A program made the position numbers and the translations under genes. From NCBI GenBank assembly GCA_028289585.1, contig JANQPI010000010.1, positions 638,128 through 702,127 on the forward strand: 64,000 nucleotides of DNA. Direction: 5' to 3'. Numbering within the stretch: position 1 is the first letter of the stretch; each line of letters begins with the position of its first letter. Positions 15,098-24,079 of the stretch are shown piece after piece. The notes below the pieces were generated by a model, which saw only the letters and a program-made list of their open reading frames with translations, did no database searches and had not been told where the DNA came from. The DNA is from Candidatus Zixiibacteriota bacterium. Its GTDB lineage: Bacteria; Zixibacteria; MSB-5A5; GN15; FEB-12.

Positions 15098-16834
15098 CTA
15101 CCAGCGGTGGCTGAGACGAACGAGGAAGCGGAGATCGGTATCGTCGGTGGAGTCGAGACGGCGCCCGGCGGTCAATCGAATCGTCGGGCCGAGGTAGATC
15201 GAAACAGCGGCCGATTGGCGGACTTCCTGTCCCTCAAAGCTCGTCGAGCCCTCAGCAGCAACCGTTCCAAGGTCGTAGCGGAGACCTAGGGCCAACCCGA
15301 ATCGGGTCAGCTGGAGGCGCCCTTCAGCTCCACCCAGCCAGAAGGCATTGCCACGATACTCTTTGAAGCGATATCCGGGCAGAGAGCCCAGACCACCCAG
15401 AGTGAACTGTCGGAATGCGGGCAGGTCGCCATCGCTTGAGCCCACCAGTCCGCGGGCAATGACCGCCAATCGATCAGAAATCGGCTGGTAACGCCGAACG
15501 TGGAGGCGCCAGCGTGTGTAATCGAGCGTTCCGCCGACCGCATGGTCGAAACGGATCGATGCCACCCAGGCGGCTTGTAGAAAGAGCAATCCGGGAAGGC
15601 GTTCATCCCATGTCAGGTCGACGGTTACCTCGTCGAGTTCCGTTGAATCGATCCCCTGGGCCACGATGTCTCGTTGCTCGTCGGGAAGGTCCGAGAAGTT
15701 GGCGCGAAAGTCTTTATTCGCCCCGAAGAGCGACCACAGGTTGCGGCCGGCCGGGCGCCAGGTGAGATCATCCCGCCGATACGAGACACGGAGGTGGAAC
15801 GGAATGAGTCGGCCAGCTCCGTGCCAGAATGCATACGCATACCATCCATCGACTTCGTACCAATCTTTGAAGTCTTCGGCGACGAGGATCGAGAACAGTG
15901 TGTTTTCCCACGCCGGCAGCAGCCAATCATCGTCCGAGTGCAGTTCGCGTCGATAGCCTCCCCCAATTCCGAGCCAACCGCCACGGCGGATGACCGTTTG
16001 CTCGACTCGGAATCGCAGTCTCGGTTGCTCGCTGTGGAACGCGTAGGCGCCGGCGATCTCCAGTCGGGGAAGAACCGTATCTGGATCAGCCACATCGACA
16101 GCCAATCCGACTCGCGCCCCATCGACGCGATCGTATCCGACAATCGGCTGCCAGGTTACCCATCCGGTCGATTGGCGAAAACGCTCGCGCAGATTGGGCT
16201 GCCGCAGATCACCGGCCACTGCCGATCCGTACACTCGCGAATTCGAGGCCAGGGTCACGGTCCCGGTTACGCTCACGACTGAGCCTCGCACCACGGCGCT
16301 GTCTCCGATGGCGATATCGCCGAACAGACAGACGACGTTCTTGTTCACCTCGCCATCGATAGTCACCGGACCGGTAATGGCGATCACGTTGCCGCGGACA
16401 AAATCACCGACGGGGATTGCGCCGGGCGTTTCCCTGAGAATGCGATTACCTTTACGGCGCTGCACAGTCGGGCTGTCGATGTCATCCCTCGTGAGCAGTG
16501 CCAGTGTTGCATCGCTATCTGAAGTGATGACTTCGATATCGCTTAGCATAGACCAGGGGAAGAATTCTGACCCCCAGGTGATTCCGTCGTCAGAGAAGCG
16601 AACCTCGGTCCCTACCGTAGCGCTGCCGTTGGTACTCGCAATCGAATCGTACGGGAGTTGGATGCTGCGATTGTCCGGTAGCGTGAGGGCCAGCGAATGT
16701 GGTCCAAGACGGAGAGTCAGGTAAACGAACTCACTGCGAACCGGTTGATACGGCTCATAATCAGACTGGGCCCCGGCAGGTTCAGCCAGGGAGAACAGTG
16801 CGACCAGAGCGGCCCAGCGCATACAGCGACCCAT
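15098..16834 (-). CDS. Outer-membrane beta-barrel protein with bactofilin-like beta-helix segment
   Basis: 578 residues from the ATG at 16834 (signal peptide MGRCMRWAALVALFSLAEPAGA). Residues about 20-110 look like a beta-rich periplasmic region. About 125-200 carry regularly spaced short strands with V, G and I (VIAITGPVTIDGEVNKNVVCLFGDI, broken here into the repeat VxGxV...), like a polymer-forming/bactofilin beta-helix. Residues about 220-578 have alternating aromatic strands resembling a surface-antigen (Omp85-type) barrel and end in Trp (LVRLSHRW), a usual barrel end. An upstream TTG at 16852 overlaps the Nudix stop codon and is an alternative start. Function unknown; possibly a membrane-anchored scaffold or secretion pore. 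Confidence 0.8.
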   Translation of the reverse strand: MGRCMRWAALVALFSLAEPAGAQSDYEPYQPVRSEFVYLTLRLGPHSLALTLPDNRSIQLPYDSIASTNGSATVGTEVRFSDDGITWGSEFFPWSMLSDIEVITSDSDATLALLTRDDIDSPTVQRRKGNRILRETPGAIPVGDFVRGNVIAITGPVTIDGEVNKNVVCLFGDIAIGDSAVVRGSVVSVTGTVTLASNSRVYGSAVAGDLRQPNLRERFRQSTGWVTWQPIVGYDRVDGARVGLAVDVADPDTVLPRLEIAGAYAFHSEQPRLRFRVEQTVIRRGGWLGIGGGYRRELHSDDDWLLPAWENTLFSILVAEDFKDWYEVDGWYAYAFWHGAGRLIPFHLRVSYRRDDLTWRPAGRNLWSLFGANKDFRANFSDLPDEQRDIVAQGIDSTELDEVTVDLTWDERLPGLLFLQAAWVASIRFDHAVGGTLDYTRWRLHVRRYQPISDRLAVIARGLVGSSDGDLPAFRQFTLGGLGSLPGYRFKEYRGNAFWLGGAEGRLQLTRFGLALGLRYDLGTVAAEGSTSFEGQEVRQSAAVSIYLGPTIRLTAGRRLDSTDDTDLRFLVRLSHRW

Positions 16835-16848
16835 GGGCGCGATCTTAG

Positions 16849-17418
16849 TCAACGATCTCGGTAGCGCCTACTATAATCCGCGATCGCTTGGCGATGCGAC
16901 ACAAAGGCGATCTGCTCGGGAAGGCTGTCGAACGACCAATACTGGACATCAAGAGCATCATCGGCAGCCTCAAGCGTACCGTCCACTGGCTCCCCTCGAT
17001 ACAGAAGCAGGACAGCGTTATTGCGTGGATCATCCGTCCCAGCATACACCTCAAAGAAATCGATAATGCGCACGGTGAGCCCGGTCTCCTCGCGTACCTC
17101 CCGAACAGCAGTTTCGGCTGGATGCTCCGACCACTCCATGAACCCTGCCGGCAGGCACCACCAGCCGACTTTGGGTGGATGTGCTCGTTTGACCAGCAGA
17201 ATCTGGTCATCGATGACAACTATCACTCCCGCTGCGGGCACCGGATTGTGATAGTGAATGAATCCGCATGACGCGTCCGGGCAGACCAATCGTTCCGTGC
17301 CGTCGATAGTCTGTTGCTGGAGTTCATGACGCGACCAGGGACAAAACTGGTAGCCGCCGAAGTTGTTCTTGCGGGCGGTTAGGAGATCAGCGTCAAAGTT
17401 CGCGTGGCGGTCATCCAT
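16849..17418 (-). CDS. Nudix hydrolase with N-terminal zinc-ribbon-like segment
   Basis: 189 residues. The Nudix box G-x5-E-x7-REVREETGL is complete (GFMEWSEHPAETAVREVREETGL region), so metal-dependent hydrolysis of a nucleoside diphosphate derivative is expected. Upstream of it, CPWSRH and CPDASCG form a partial zinc ribbon like the one in NudC-type NAD(H) pyrophosphatases, but the protein is shorter than NudC. The gene sits 10 bases after the SpoIIE phosphatase and just ahead of the barrel protein, so it is probably in the same transcript. Substrate not determinable by eye. Confidence 0.9.
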   Translation of the reverse strand: MDDRHANFDADLLTARKNNFGGYQFCPWSRHELQQQTIDGTERLVCPDASCGFIHYHNPVPAAGVIVVIDDQILLVKRAHPPKVGWWCLPAGFMEWSEHPAETAVREVREETGLTVRIIDFFEVYAGTDDPRNNAVLLLYRGEPVDGTLEAADDALDVQYWSFDSLPEQIAFVSHRQAIADYSRRYRDR

Positions 17419-17428
17419 GATGCCCTAC

Positions 17429-19696
17429 CTACCCGGTTGCGACAGACATTGTTCCGTCGGCGCAGCGCTTCAGTGCGATTACGGTTGTGTCATCCTGGGG
17501 GGGAGACGACGAATCGTGTTTCTTCACATCGGCCAGAACCGCCGCCAGAATTGACTTGGGATCGCGATCACGGAGCGTGATCAGCATGTCGGCCAACCGC
17601 TGCTCGCCGAATTCCTCGCCCGCACTGTTCATCGCCTCCGACAATCCATCGGTGAAGAAGAAAATGAGATCGTCCTCAGTCAGTGCCACCTCAGCTTCGG
17701 TGTACTGCATCCCGCCGAAGGCACCGATGATGGGGCCACCCTGTTCCAGCCATTCGACCCGACCATCACGGCGTACCACAATCGGGTAGTTGTGCCCGGC
17801 GTTGGCGTAATGAAACTGGCCGCCTGCGGGATCGAATTCTCCGTAGAACAGCGTGACGTACTTCTCGCTCGACGTTGATTCATTGATCTGCTGATTCATG
17901 TTACACAGAATTCGGCTGATCGGATTGCCGTTGTTGACCTCCGCTCGCAGAATCGCCTGGATCTGTGCGATAAGGAGAGCCGCCGGCATGCCTTTCCCCG
18001 ACGCATCGGCAATAACAATTCCCAGCCGATTCCGAGAGGGGACCGGGATGAAGTCATAGAAGTCACCCCCTACAGTGCGAGACGGGGCAGAGAAAGCTGA
18101 GATCGACAGCGTTGGCCAGTCGGGTGGACGTCGTGGCAAGAGGTCCAGCTGAATCTGCCGCGCCATCGAGATCTCTTCCTGTAACCGAAGTCGTTCGAGT
18201 GACTCCGCATACAGACGAGCGTTGGTCAAGGCCGTGACCATCTGATTTGCTAAGACACCAAGCAGGTTGATGTCCTCGGCAGAGTAGGTATAGCCCGCTG
18301 CCTTTCCGGTCAGGGCAAGACATCCAAGGAGATGTTTGGAGTCTTTGAGCGGCAGAATCAGTTTCACACGTCGCTCGTTGAAAAAGTCAGCCAGCGAGGA
18401 ATCCCGTCCGTAGGCGGTGAGTGTCGCATACGGGGTCGGTTGATCGAGAAGATTGATGGCGCGAAGCATCAGGTCGGAACGATCCAGTACCCGGCGACGA
18501 GGAACCCCATCCCCCGGCAGTACGGCATACTCCGAAACAGTATCGTCAAAGAGCACGAAATAGACGTCTTCGACGAGAAGCGATGTCTTGAGTGTTTCTT
18601 CAATCGTTTCCCGCAGCGCCCGAGGATCGAACTGTGTGATGATCTGTCGCGAGAACCGTTCGATAATGCTGCGATGGTCCGAGCGTGTACGCATGAACAG
18701 CAACTGAATGATATTGTCAATCCATGAGTTGATCGGCTGAAAGAGCAACAGCAGGATAACAAGAAGGACCCAGCCAAGAACCTGTGCCCCTTGACCGATA
18801 AGCGGTACCAGCCAATCGGTGAGCCGCATACCGATTGCCAGATAGAGCCCAACCAGAACCGCAGACGTGATCGTGAAGATGAGCGACTGGCGAAAGACGA
18901 GCTGTACATCCAGAAACTGGTGACGGAAGAGCGCATAGCCGACAAAGCCAACCATGCCGGCAAGGCCGATGAACCAGAGAACGTTGACACCGACGGTCGC
19001 CAGCGAGGCGTCCCACACCAGTTCGAGTGCCCAGGCGCCGAAATAGCCGATTAGGCCAAGTCTGATTCCCCAGATGACGAGCTGTGTCTGTCGCTTGACC
19101 AGCGGATTGGAAATGAATCGATAGCCTGCTTCAAGGTAATACATTGCTGTCGCCGCATAGAGGGCGTTGATCGCCGTGAAAATCGGGATATGGTTCTCGG
19201 CGATCCAATTGAAAAGGAGCAGGAGCTGAGTAAGCAGTTGTACGAGAGGCGAAAGGATGATCGAAAGGAACCCCTCATTGGCGACTGCTGCTGTCAAGAA
19301 GGCAAGGAACGGACTGACATCGGTGAACAGTACCACCACGACCACGTGAATGAGGGCCGGGAAGTAGACAAACGTACGCATCGCCGGATAACGGAAATGG
19401 CGCAACCGATCGACAGGGAAGAGCCACGAAAAGACCAGAAGAAGCGGGAAGAAGAACTCCCAGACGACAGCCAACCGTGTCAGGAGATCGTCCCCAGTCA
19501 ATGGAGTTGTACCGGTGAGCACTGTCAGGCCAGCCAGGCCTAGCGAGAGTGGCGCCAACCCGGCAGCGATAAACATCGCGCCGGCGACTCGATTGAGTCG
19601 ATTCCCCAGGTTGTCGCGTGCAACCGTAATTCCGAGAAAGAGAAGGAATCCTCCCGCCAGGAATTCGATGACAACGATGAGAAGGTTGACGTCCAT
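17429..19696 (-). CDS. Membrane-bound SpoIIE-type PP2C phosphatase with GAF domain
   Basis: 755 residues. About 1-310 contain eight or so hydrophobic segments (a 7TM-like sensory input region). About 350-500 fit a GAF domain (VKLILPLKDSKHLLGCLALTGK). The C-terminal 240 residues are a SpoIIE/RsbU-type phosphatase: MARQIQLDLLPRRPP, VGGDFYDF, IADASGKGMPAALL and FTDGLSEAMN supply the metal-binding acidic residues. It should dephosphorylate the STAS protein encoded upstream and so release the target of the RsbW-like kinase. It lies 15 bases after the rsbW-like gene, in one operon. Confidence 0.94.
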   Translation of the reverse strand: MDVNLLIVVIEFLAGGFLLFLGITVARDNLGNRLNRVAGAMFIAAGLAPLSLGLAGLTVLTGTTPLTGDDLLTRLAVVWEFFFPLLLVFSWLFPVDRLRHFRYPAMRTFVYFPALIHVVVVVLFTDVSPFLAFLTAAVANEGFLSIILSPLVQLLTQLLLLFNWIAENHIPIFTAINALYAATAMYYLEAGYRFISNPLVKRQTQLVIWGIRLGLIGYFGAWALELVWDASLATVGVNVLWFIGLAGMVGFVGYALFRHQFLDVQLVFRQSLIFTITSAVLVGLYLAIGMRLTDWLVPLIGQGAQVLGWVLLVILLLLFQPINSWIDNIIQLLFMRTRSDHRSIIERFSRQIITQFDPRALRETIEETLKTSLLVEDVYFVLFDDTVSEYAVLPGDGVPRRRVLDRSDLMLRAINLLDQPTPYATLTAYGRDSSLADFFNERRVKLILPLKDSKHLLGCLALTGKAAGYTYSAEDINLLGVLANQMVTALTNARLYAESLERLRLQEEISMARQIQLDLLPRRPPDWPTLSISAFSAPSRTVGGDFYDFIPVPSRNRLGIVIADASGKGMPAALLIAQIQAILRAEVNNGNPISRILCNMNQQINESTSSEKYVTLFYGEFDPAGGQFHYANAGHNYPIVVRRDGRVEWLEQGGPIIGAFGGMQYTEAEVALTEDDLIFFFTDGLSEAMNSAGEEFGEQRLADMLITLRDRDPKSILAAVLADVKKHDSSSPPQDDTTVIALKRCADGTMSVATG

Positions 19697-19711
19697 TGCG
19701 GCAGATAGGCC

Positions 19712-20131
19712 CTAGAAGGACTTGGAGATGCTGATCGTTGTGCCCCGTTCGCTGGCCGAGATGTCTACGTCGTCCATCAAAGCCCGAACGATGAAGATGC
19801 CTCGACCGACCTCTTTGAGCAGGTTTTCGTCAGCGACGGGATCGTCGATCTGTTCTTCGGTGAAGCCGGTACCTTGATCGGAAACGGCAATCGTTACCTG
19901 TCCCGGCTCCGACGATATTTCGACAGTTACGACTTTCTCGGGTGAGGATTTGTTGCCGTGGAGGATAGCGTTATTGACCAGTTCCGAGACGGAGATGGCG
20001 ATGTCGGCTCGAATTGATTCACCGACGGTCAACTCCCTGAGTTGCCCGTCGAGAAACGAGTCTACATCGGCAAGATACTCCTGGTCGGAGGGGATGGTAA
20101 TGCGATTACCATTGATAATCGGTTTCTGCAT
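19712..20131 (-). CDS. RsbW/SpoIIAB-like serine kinase (anti-sigma-factor type)
   Basis: 139 residues, the usual size. A GHKL ATPase fold is indicated by the N-box ELVNNAILHGN and the G1 motif VSDQGTGF, then GRGIFIVRALMDDV. In relatives it phosphorylates the STAS antagonist on Ser/Thr and sequesters a partner. It sits between the STAS gene (47 bases upstream) and the SpoIIE phosphatase, giving a complete V-W-U partner-switching set. No sigma factor gene is nearby, so the controlled partner is unknown. Confidence 0.93.
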   Translation of the reverse strand: MQKPIINGNRITIPSDQEYLADVDSFLDGQLRELTVGESIRADIAISVSELVNNAILHGNKSSPEKVVTVEISSEPGQVTIAVSDQGTGFTEEQIDDPVADENLLKEVGRGIFIVRALMDDVDISASERGTTISISKSF

Positions 20132-20177
20132 GATGCTTCGGTCTCCCAGACAGTATCTGGCGTTTGGTGTTGGGAGC

Positions 20178-20516
20178 TTACCGGAAGCTCTGGATAGCGT
20201 CTTCGATTGAGTCGTAGGCGTCGAAAACCGTGACCAGCTTCGTGATGGTCAGCAGCGACTGGATTTTGTCGGTAACGTTGGCAAGCTTGAGCTCACCGCC
20301 CGAATTTTTAAGCGTCGTATAACCAGAAATGAGGATGCCGAGCCCGGTTGAGTTCATCCAATCGACCTGGCTCAAATCGACAATCACCTGCTTCTTGTCG
20401 TGCTCTATGTATTCGTAGAGTTTGTCGTGGAGCAGACTCGCATCCGGACCACCCATGATCTTCCCTTTGGGTTCAAGGATCACTACTCCATCCTGCTCGC
20501 GATCTGATAGTTTCAT
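20178..20516 (-). CDS. STAS-domain anti-anti-sigma-factor (SpoIIAA/RsbV-like)
   Basis: 112 residues from the ATG at 20516, which has a GGAGG box ten bases before it; an in-frame ATG at 20576 lacks one. The STAS fold shows VVILEPKGKIMGGPDA and VDLSQVDWMNSTGLGILISG, where the Ser or Thr of MNSTGLG is the phosphorylation site in relatives. First gene of the partner-switching operon, divergent from the lipoprotein gene at 20704. Confidence 0.93.
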   Translation of the reverse strand: MKLSDREQDGVVILEPKGKIMGGPDASLLHDKLYEYIEHDKKQVIVDLSQVDWMNSTGLGILISGYTTLKNSGGELKLANVTDKIQSLLTITKLVTVFDAYDSIEDAIQSFR

Positions 20517-20663
20517 GCTGTCGGGACCTCCGATCTGACTGACCATACGAGCGGTATCCGGCATCGGTTTCGCCATAGCGTACCGCGTAGGGACGTATCT
20601 TCTTGTCGTTGATACGAATCAGCCCGCGCTGGACAGTCAGGTCAAGCGCTTTTCCCGGACCGT

Positions 20664-20693
20664 TTGACAGACCCTCGGTTGCCGACCTATACT
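20664..20693 (+). promoter_or_regulatory. Sigma-70-type promoter giving a nearly leaderless transcript
   Basis: TTGACA (20664-20669), 18-base spacer, TATACT (20688-20693). Transcription would begin at about 20700, only some four bases before the ATG at 20704. Confidence 0.65.
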
Positions 20694-20703
20694 CGCCTGC
20701 CCA

Positions 20704-21507
20704 ATGCGCCGTCTATCTGCATATTCAGCCATCATCTTTCTGGCGGTAACGTTCGGAGTCGCCTGTTCTCAACGGTCGGTCGAATCTGACGCGGCGGCGG
20801 GCTATCTCCTGCCCGACTCGGTTGTTACGGATTGGCTCAGCACGTCGTTCGAAACGACGAGAATCGTCTATCCGCCCGGTCATCTGAAGGCCGCTACTAT
20901 GCCCGATTTTGCCCAGCGGTTCGCCGCTGCCCGCCGTCTCAGTAGCGACCGACTCGGTCTCGAGCCGATCGACGATACGATGATCGTTTTTCTTCTGACC
21001 GGGCCCGGTCAATCACAGGAGCTGTTGGCGACGTTCTACCCATTTGCCCGTACCGAGGCCGTCTACTTCTGGCAGCCGAGTTTCATCGGTCCACCGGTCA
21101 TCGATTGGCTTCTGGCAAAGCATGATCTGTCGCAATCCGATCATGCCTGGATCCGGCATGGAATCCGCGCCTGGCTGGATTGGTCAGGGCAGAACTACCA
21201 CGAAGCTGTCGAGCGTTTTGCGGCTGCCGATTCGCTTCTCTCCTTGGTGCAACTCGACGCGGATACCGCCGTCGATAGCGACCGAGAGCGGTATCAATCC
21301 GCTCACGCCGCTTCGTTTGTCGAATGGATGGTGGGTGCTTTTGGTGCTCCCGCCGTGTTTACCGTGTATCAAAGCAAAGAGCCGTTCGCTCAGACATTCC
21401 TGGCCACCACCGGCATTGGGCTGGTCCGGGCCGAAGCTGCCTGGGCGACATTTCGACAGGCAGTCGTGGCCAGCCAGGGCGTGCCTGACGCCACCCCACA
21501 GGAGTAA
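20704..21507 (+). CDS. Lipoprotein, unknown function
   Basis: 267 residues. The N-terminus has a charged start, hydrophobic core and lipobox ending FGVAC, so the protein is probably lipid-anchored. The mature part has no motif I recognise; the middle (HAWIRHGIRAWLDWSGQNY, HAASFVEWMVGAFG) has the look of the inactive or degenerate helical part of gluzincin-like 'peptidase MA' proteins, but no HExxH is present. Probably co-transcribed with the next lipoprotein gene, 8 bases downstream. A strong promoter places its start almost at the transcription start, so translation may be leaderless. Confidence 0.75.
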   Translation: MRRLSAYSAIIFLAVTFGVACSQRSVESDAAAGYLLPDSVVTDWLSTSFETTRIVYPPGHLKAATMPDFAQRFAAARRLSSDRLGLEPIDDTMIVFLLTGPGQSQELLATFYPFARTEAVYFWQPSFIGPPVIDWLLAKHDLSQSDHAWIRHGIRAWLDWSGQNYHEAVERFAAADSLLSLVQLDADTAVDSDRERYQSAHAASFVEWMVGAFGAPAVFTVYQSKEPFAQTFLATTGIGLVRAEAAWATFRQAVVASQGVPDATPQE

Positions 21508-21515
21508 CTCGCTAC

Positions 21516-22346
21516 ATGGCTAGTCGCCGGACCATCGCAGGACTTTTACCCCTTATCGTTGCCATCCTTGCCGTCTCAACGCTCACCGCTTGTCAGTCGT
21601 CGGGCTCCGGTCCGGCCGACGAGGTGTCGCGTCGCGCTGCCCCTTACAACCTCAACGTCGAAACTGACTATGGCGAATTGACGGCGAGCTGGCAGGTCCG
21701 CGACCAGCACCTCTATGCCGGGTACAACATCTACATCCTGCCCTTGGGTACATCGACCCCCGAGCCGTTCAATACCAGTATCTATCCGGGCGATGCGGAT
21801 AAAGACGATACCGTCATCTTCGAAACGGGCGATGTCGAGACCGGCATCCGGTACGAGGTCTATGTTCGGATCGTGTATAGCGATCAGTCCGAGTCGATTC
21901 CGAGCGAAATTGACACCGTCACGGTTGCCGCGCGCGGAGAAGTGATACTGCCGATTCGGAATCAAGCTCCCAACGACGGTTACTCATTTGTTGAAGATCG
22001 CGCGGTTCGTGCTCGCGATGATGCGAACGATCTCTATTACTTCAGCCGCGACGGGCAGGACTATCTCTGCTCGCCAACGCGGCTTGATGGGTTCCTCCGG
22101 AACTCGCAACTCTATCTGCTTGGCCAACTACCGTCACTCGATGCGGCGGCTCAAGCCCTTGCCGACCTTGACAACGCGGGCGGTGCTGACCGGATCGCGG
22201 TGTCAACGGGCGACTGGGTGGCTGCCCGGCTCCACGACGGTACCTCCTGCCTTCTGCGGGTCGAAGAGTTCCGTGGCGACGGTACGGAACGGACCGTTCG
22301 GCTTCGTTTTGTGCACTCCGGAGTGGCTGGCCCCGTGCTTCTGTAG
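21516..22346 (+). CDS. Lipoprotein with fibronectin-III-like domain
   Basis: 276 residues with a lipobox (STLTAC). Residues about 45-145 look like a fibronectin type III fold (LTASWQVRDQHLYAGYNIYIL..., GIRYEVYVRIVYSDQSES). The C-terminal 130 residues are unassigned beta-rich sequence. Exposed at the envelope by inference. It follows the preceding lipoprotein by 8 bases. Confidence 0.75.
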   Translation: MASRRTIAGLLPLIVAILAVSTLTACQSSGSGPADEVSRRAAPYNLNVETDYGELTASWQVRDQHLYAGYNIYILPLGTSTPEPFNTSIYPGDADKDDTVIFETGDVETGIRYEVYVRIVYSDQSESIPSEIDTVTVAARGEVILPIRNQAPNDGYSFVEDRAVRARDDANDLYYFSRDGQDYLCSPTRLDGFLRNSQLYLLGQLPSLDAAAQALADLDNAGGADRIAVSTGDWVAARLHDGTSCLLRVEEFRGDGTERTVRLRFVHSGVAGPVLL

Positions 22347-22532
22347 CGACCCGCTGACCCACACAGCAACCGTGGGATGTGGTCGGGGTGGAGGCTATTC
22401 TGACGCCATCGCCGGACCAAATTGTCAAATAGTGTCATGATCGTCTTAGGTCGCTGATTGCTGCTTTGCAAACCGTTTCCGATCACGTTTCGCCAGGCCT
22501 AGACGCTAGCTGTGTGTTGGGAAAGGGGTGCC

Positions 22533-22561
22533 TTGACGCCGTGCGGTGACCGCTGCATACT
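22533..22561 (+). promoter_or_regulatory. Sigma-70-type promoter for icd-purE-purK
   Basis: TTGACG (22533-22538), 17-base spacer, CATACT (22556-22561). The predicted start is near 22568, about 70 bases before the icd ATG. The rest of the 290-base gap after the lipoprotein gene shows no gene. Confidence 0.55.
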
Positions 22562-22636
22562 GGCCCTTTCTTGGGCCGGCCCGAATCCCCGGTCCTGTAA
22601 CACGCCCCCGCTGGACGGGGCAGGAGAACATGCATC

Positions 22637-24079
22637 ATGGCAGAATCGAATCGAATCACGGTCGCACGGGGCGACGGCATCGGCCCGGAAATTATGGATG
22701 CGACCCTGCATATCCTTGAGGCCGCTCAGGCCGATTTGGCGATTGATGAAATCACGATCGGCGAGGAGATGTTTCTCAAGGGCTTTACCTCCGGAATTGA
22801 ACCCTCGGCGTGGGATGTTATCCGGCGGAACAAGGTCTTTCTCAAGGCCCCGATAACCACCCCTCAGGGAGGCGGATACAAGTCGCTCAACGTGACTGTC
22901 CGCAAGACTCTTGGCCTCTTCGCCAATGTCCGTCCGTGTGTTTCGTATCATCCGTATGTCGCAACCAAGCATCCCGTTATGGATGTGGTCATCATCCGTG
23001 AAAACGAGGAAGACACCTACGCCGGTATCGAGCACCGTCAGACCGACGAGGTCTACCAGTGCCTCAAGCTGATTTCGCGCCCGGGTTGTGAGCGAATCGT
23101 TCGTTACGCTTTCGACTACGCTGTTCAGAATGAACGCAAGAAGGTCACGTGTTTCTCGAAGGACAATATCATGAAACTGACCGACGGTCTGTTTCACAAA
23201 GTCTTCGACGAGATCGCCAAGGAGTACCCACAGATCGAAAGCGAACACTGGATCGTCGATATCGGCGCGGCCAAACTGGCCGATAGCCCGGAGCAGTTCG
23301 ATGTCGTCGTCATGGAGAATCTCTACGGTGATATTCTCTCCGACGTCGCCGCACAGATCGCCGGTTCGGTTGGTCTGGCCGGATCCGGAAATATTGGCGA
23401 CGGACTGGCAATGTTTGAAGCGATCCATGGTTCGGCACCGCGTCGCGCTGGACAGAATATGGCCAATCCGTCGGGTCTCTTCCTGGGTGCCGTAATGATG
23501 TTGGTCTATCTGGGTCAGGCCGAAGCAGCGGCGCGCGCTCATAACGCGTGGAAGAAGACGATCGAAGATGGGATCCATACCTATGACATCTACACCGACG
23601 CCCATTCGAAAGAAAAAGTCGGGACACGCGAGTTTGCCGCCGCGGTCGCCGCGCGCATGGGCGAGCTGCCGGCCCGTCTGCCCGCAGTAAGCTACAAAGC
23701 TGCCGACGGCAGCCGCACCGCCTACCAGTTGACACGTACCCGGCAGAAGAAAGAGCTGGTCGGCGTAGATATGTTCGTCCATCGACCGGGGATCAGCCCC
23801 GATGATCTTGGTGCCCAACTGTCGGCTCTCAACACCGACGGACTGAAGCTGACGATGATTTCCAATCGGGGTACCAAAGTCTGGCCCGATGGGTTGCCGG
23901 AAACGTTCTGTACTGACCACTGGCGATGCCGCTTCAAATCCCAAAACGGTTCGATGGCCAATGCCGATGTTGTGGCGCTTCTGGATCGTGCGAATTCAGC
24001 CGGGGTCGACTTCATCAAGACCGAACACCTCTATACGTTCGATGGTGAAGAAGGATTCCAGCGCGGGCAGGGCGAGTAA
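22637..24079 (+). CDS. icd: Isocitrate dehydrogenase, Thermus-type long form
   Basis: 480 residues. Oxidative decarboxylation of isocitrate to 2-oxoglutarate in the citric acid cycle. Family marks: GDGIGPEI, substrate loop SLNVTVRKTLGLFANVRP, RENEEDTYAGIEHRQT, metal-binding acidic stretch ENLYGDILSDVAAQIAGSVG and the cofactor loop HGSAPRRAGQNMANP. The basic pair in that loop favours NADP over NAD, by analogy with the E. coli Lys-Tyr pair; this is inference. A C-terminal extension of about 140 residues beyond the core matches the long Thermus-type enzymes. Good GGAG box before the ATG. The stop is directly followed by the purE start. Confidence 0.93.
   Translation: MAESNRITVARGDGIGPEIMDATLHILEAAQADLAIDEITIGEEMFLKGFTSGIEPSAWDVIRRNKVFLKAPITTPQGGGYKSLNVTVRKTLGLFANVRPCVSYHPYVATKHPVMDVVIIRENEEDTYAGIEHRQTDEVYQCLKLISRPGCERIVRYAFDYAVQNERKKVTCFSKDNIMKLTDGLFHKVFDEIAKEYPQIESEHWIVDIGAAKLADSPEQFDVVVMENLYGDILSDVAAQIAGSVGLAGSGNIGDGLAMFEAIHGSAPRRAGQNMANPSGLFLGAVMMLVYLGQAEAAARAHNAWKKTIEDGIHTYDIYTDAHSKEKVGTREFAAAVAARMGELPARLPAVSYKAADGSRTAYQLTRTRQKKELVGVDMFVHRPGISPDDLGAQLSALNTDGLKLTMISNRGTKVWPDGLPETFCTDHWRCRFKSQNGSMANADVVALLDRANSAGVDFIKTEHLYTFDGEEGFQRGQGE

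Noticed and set aside
22499..23944. A 481-codon open frame on the minus strand
   Set aside because: It lies fully antisense to icd, whose plus-strand protein has all isocitrate dehydrogenase motifs. The minus-strand translation has no recognisable domain and reflects codon bias of the real gene.
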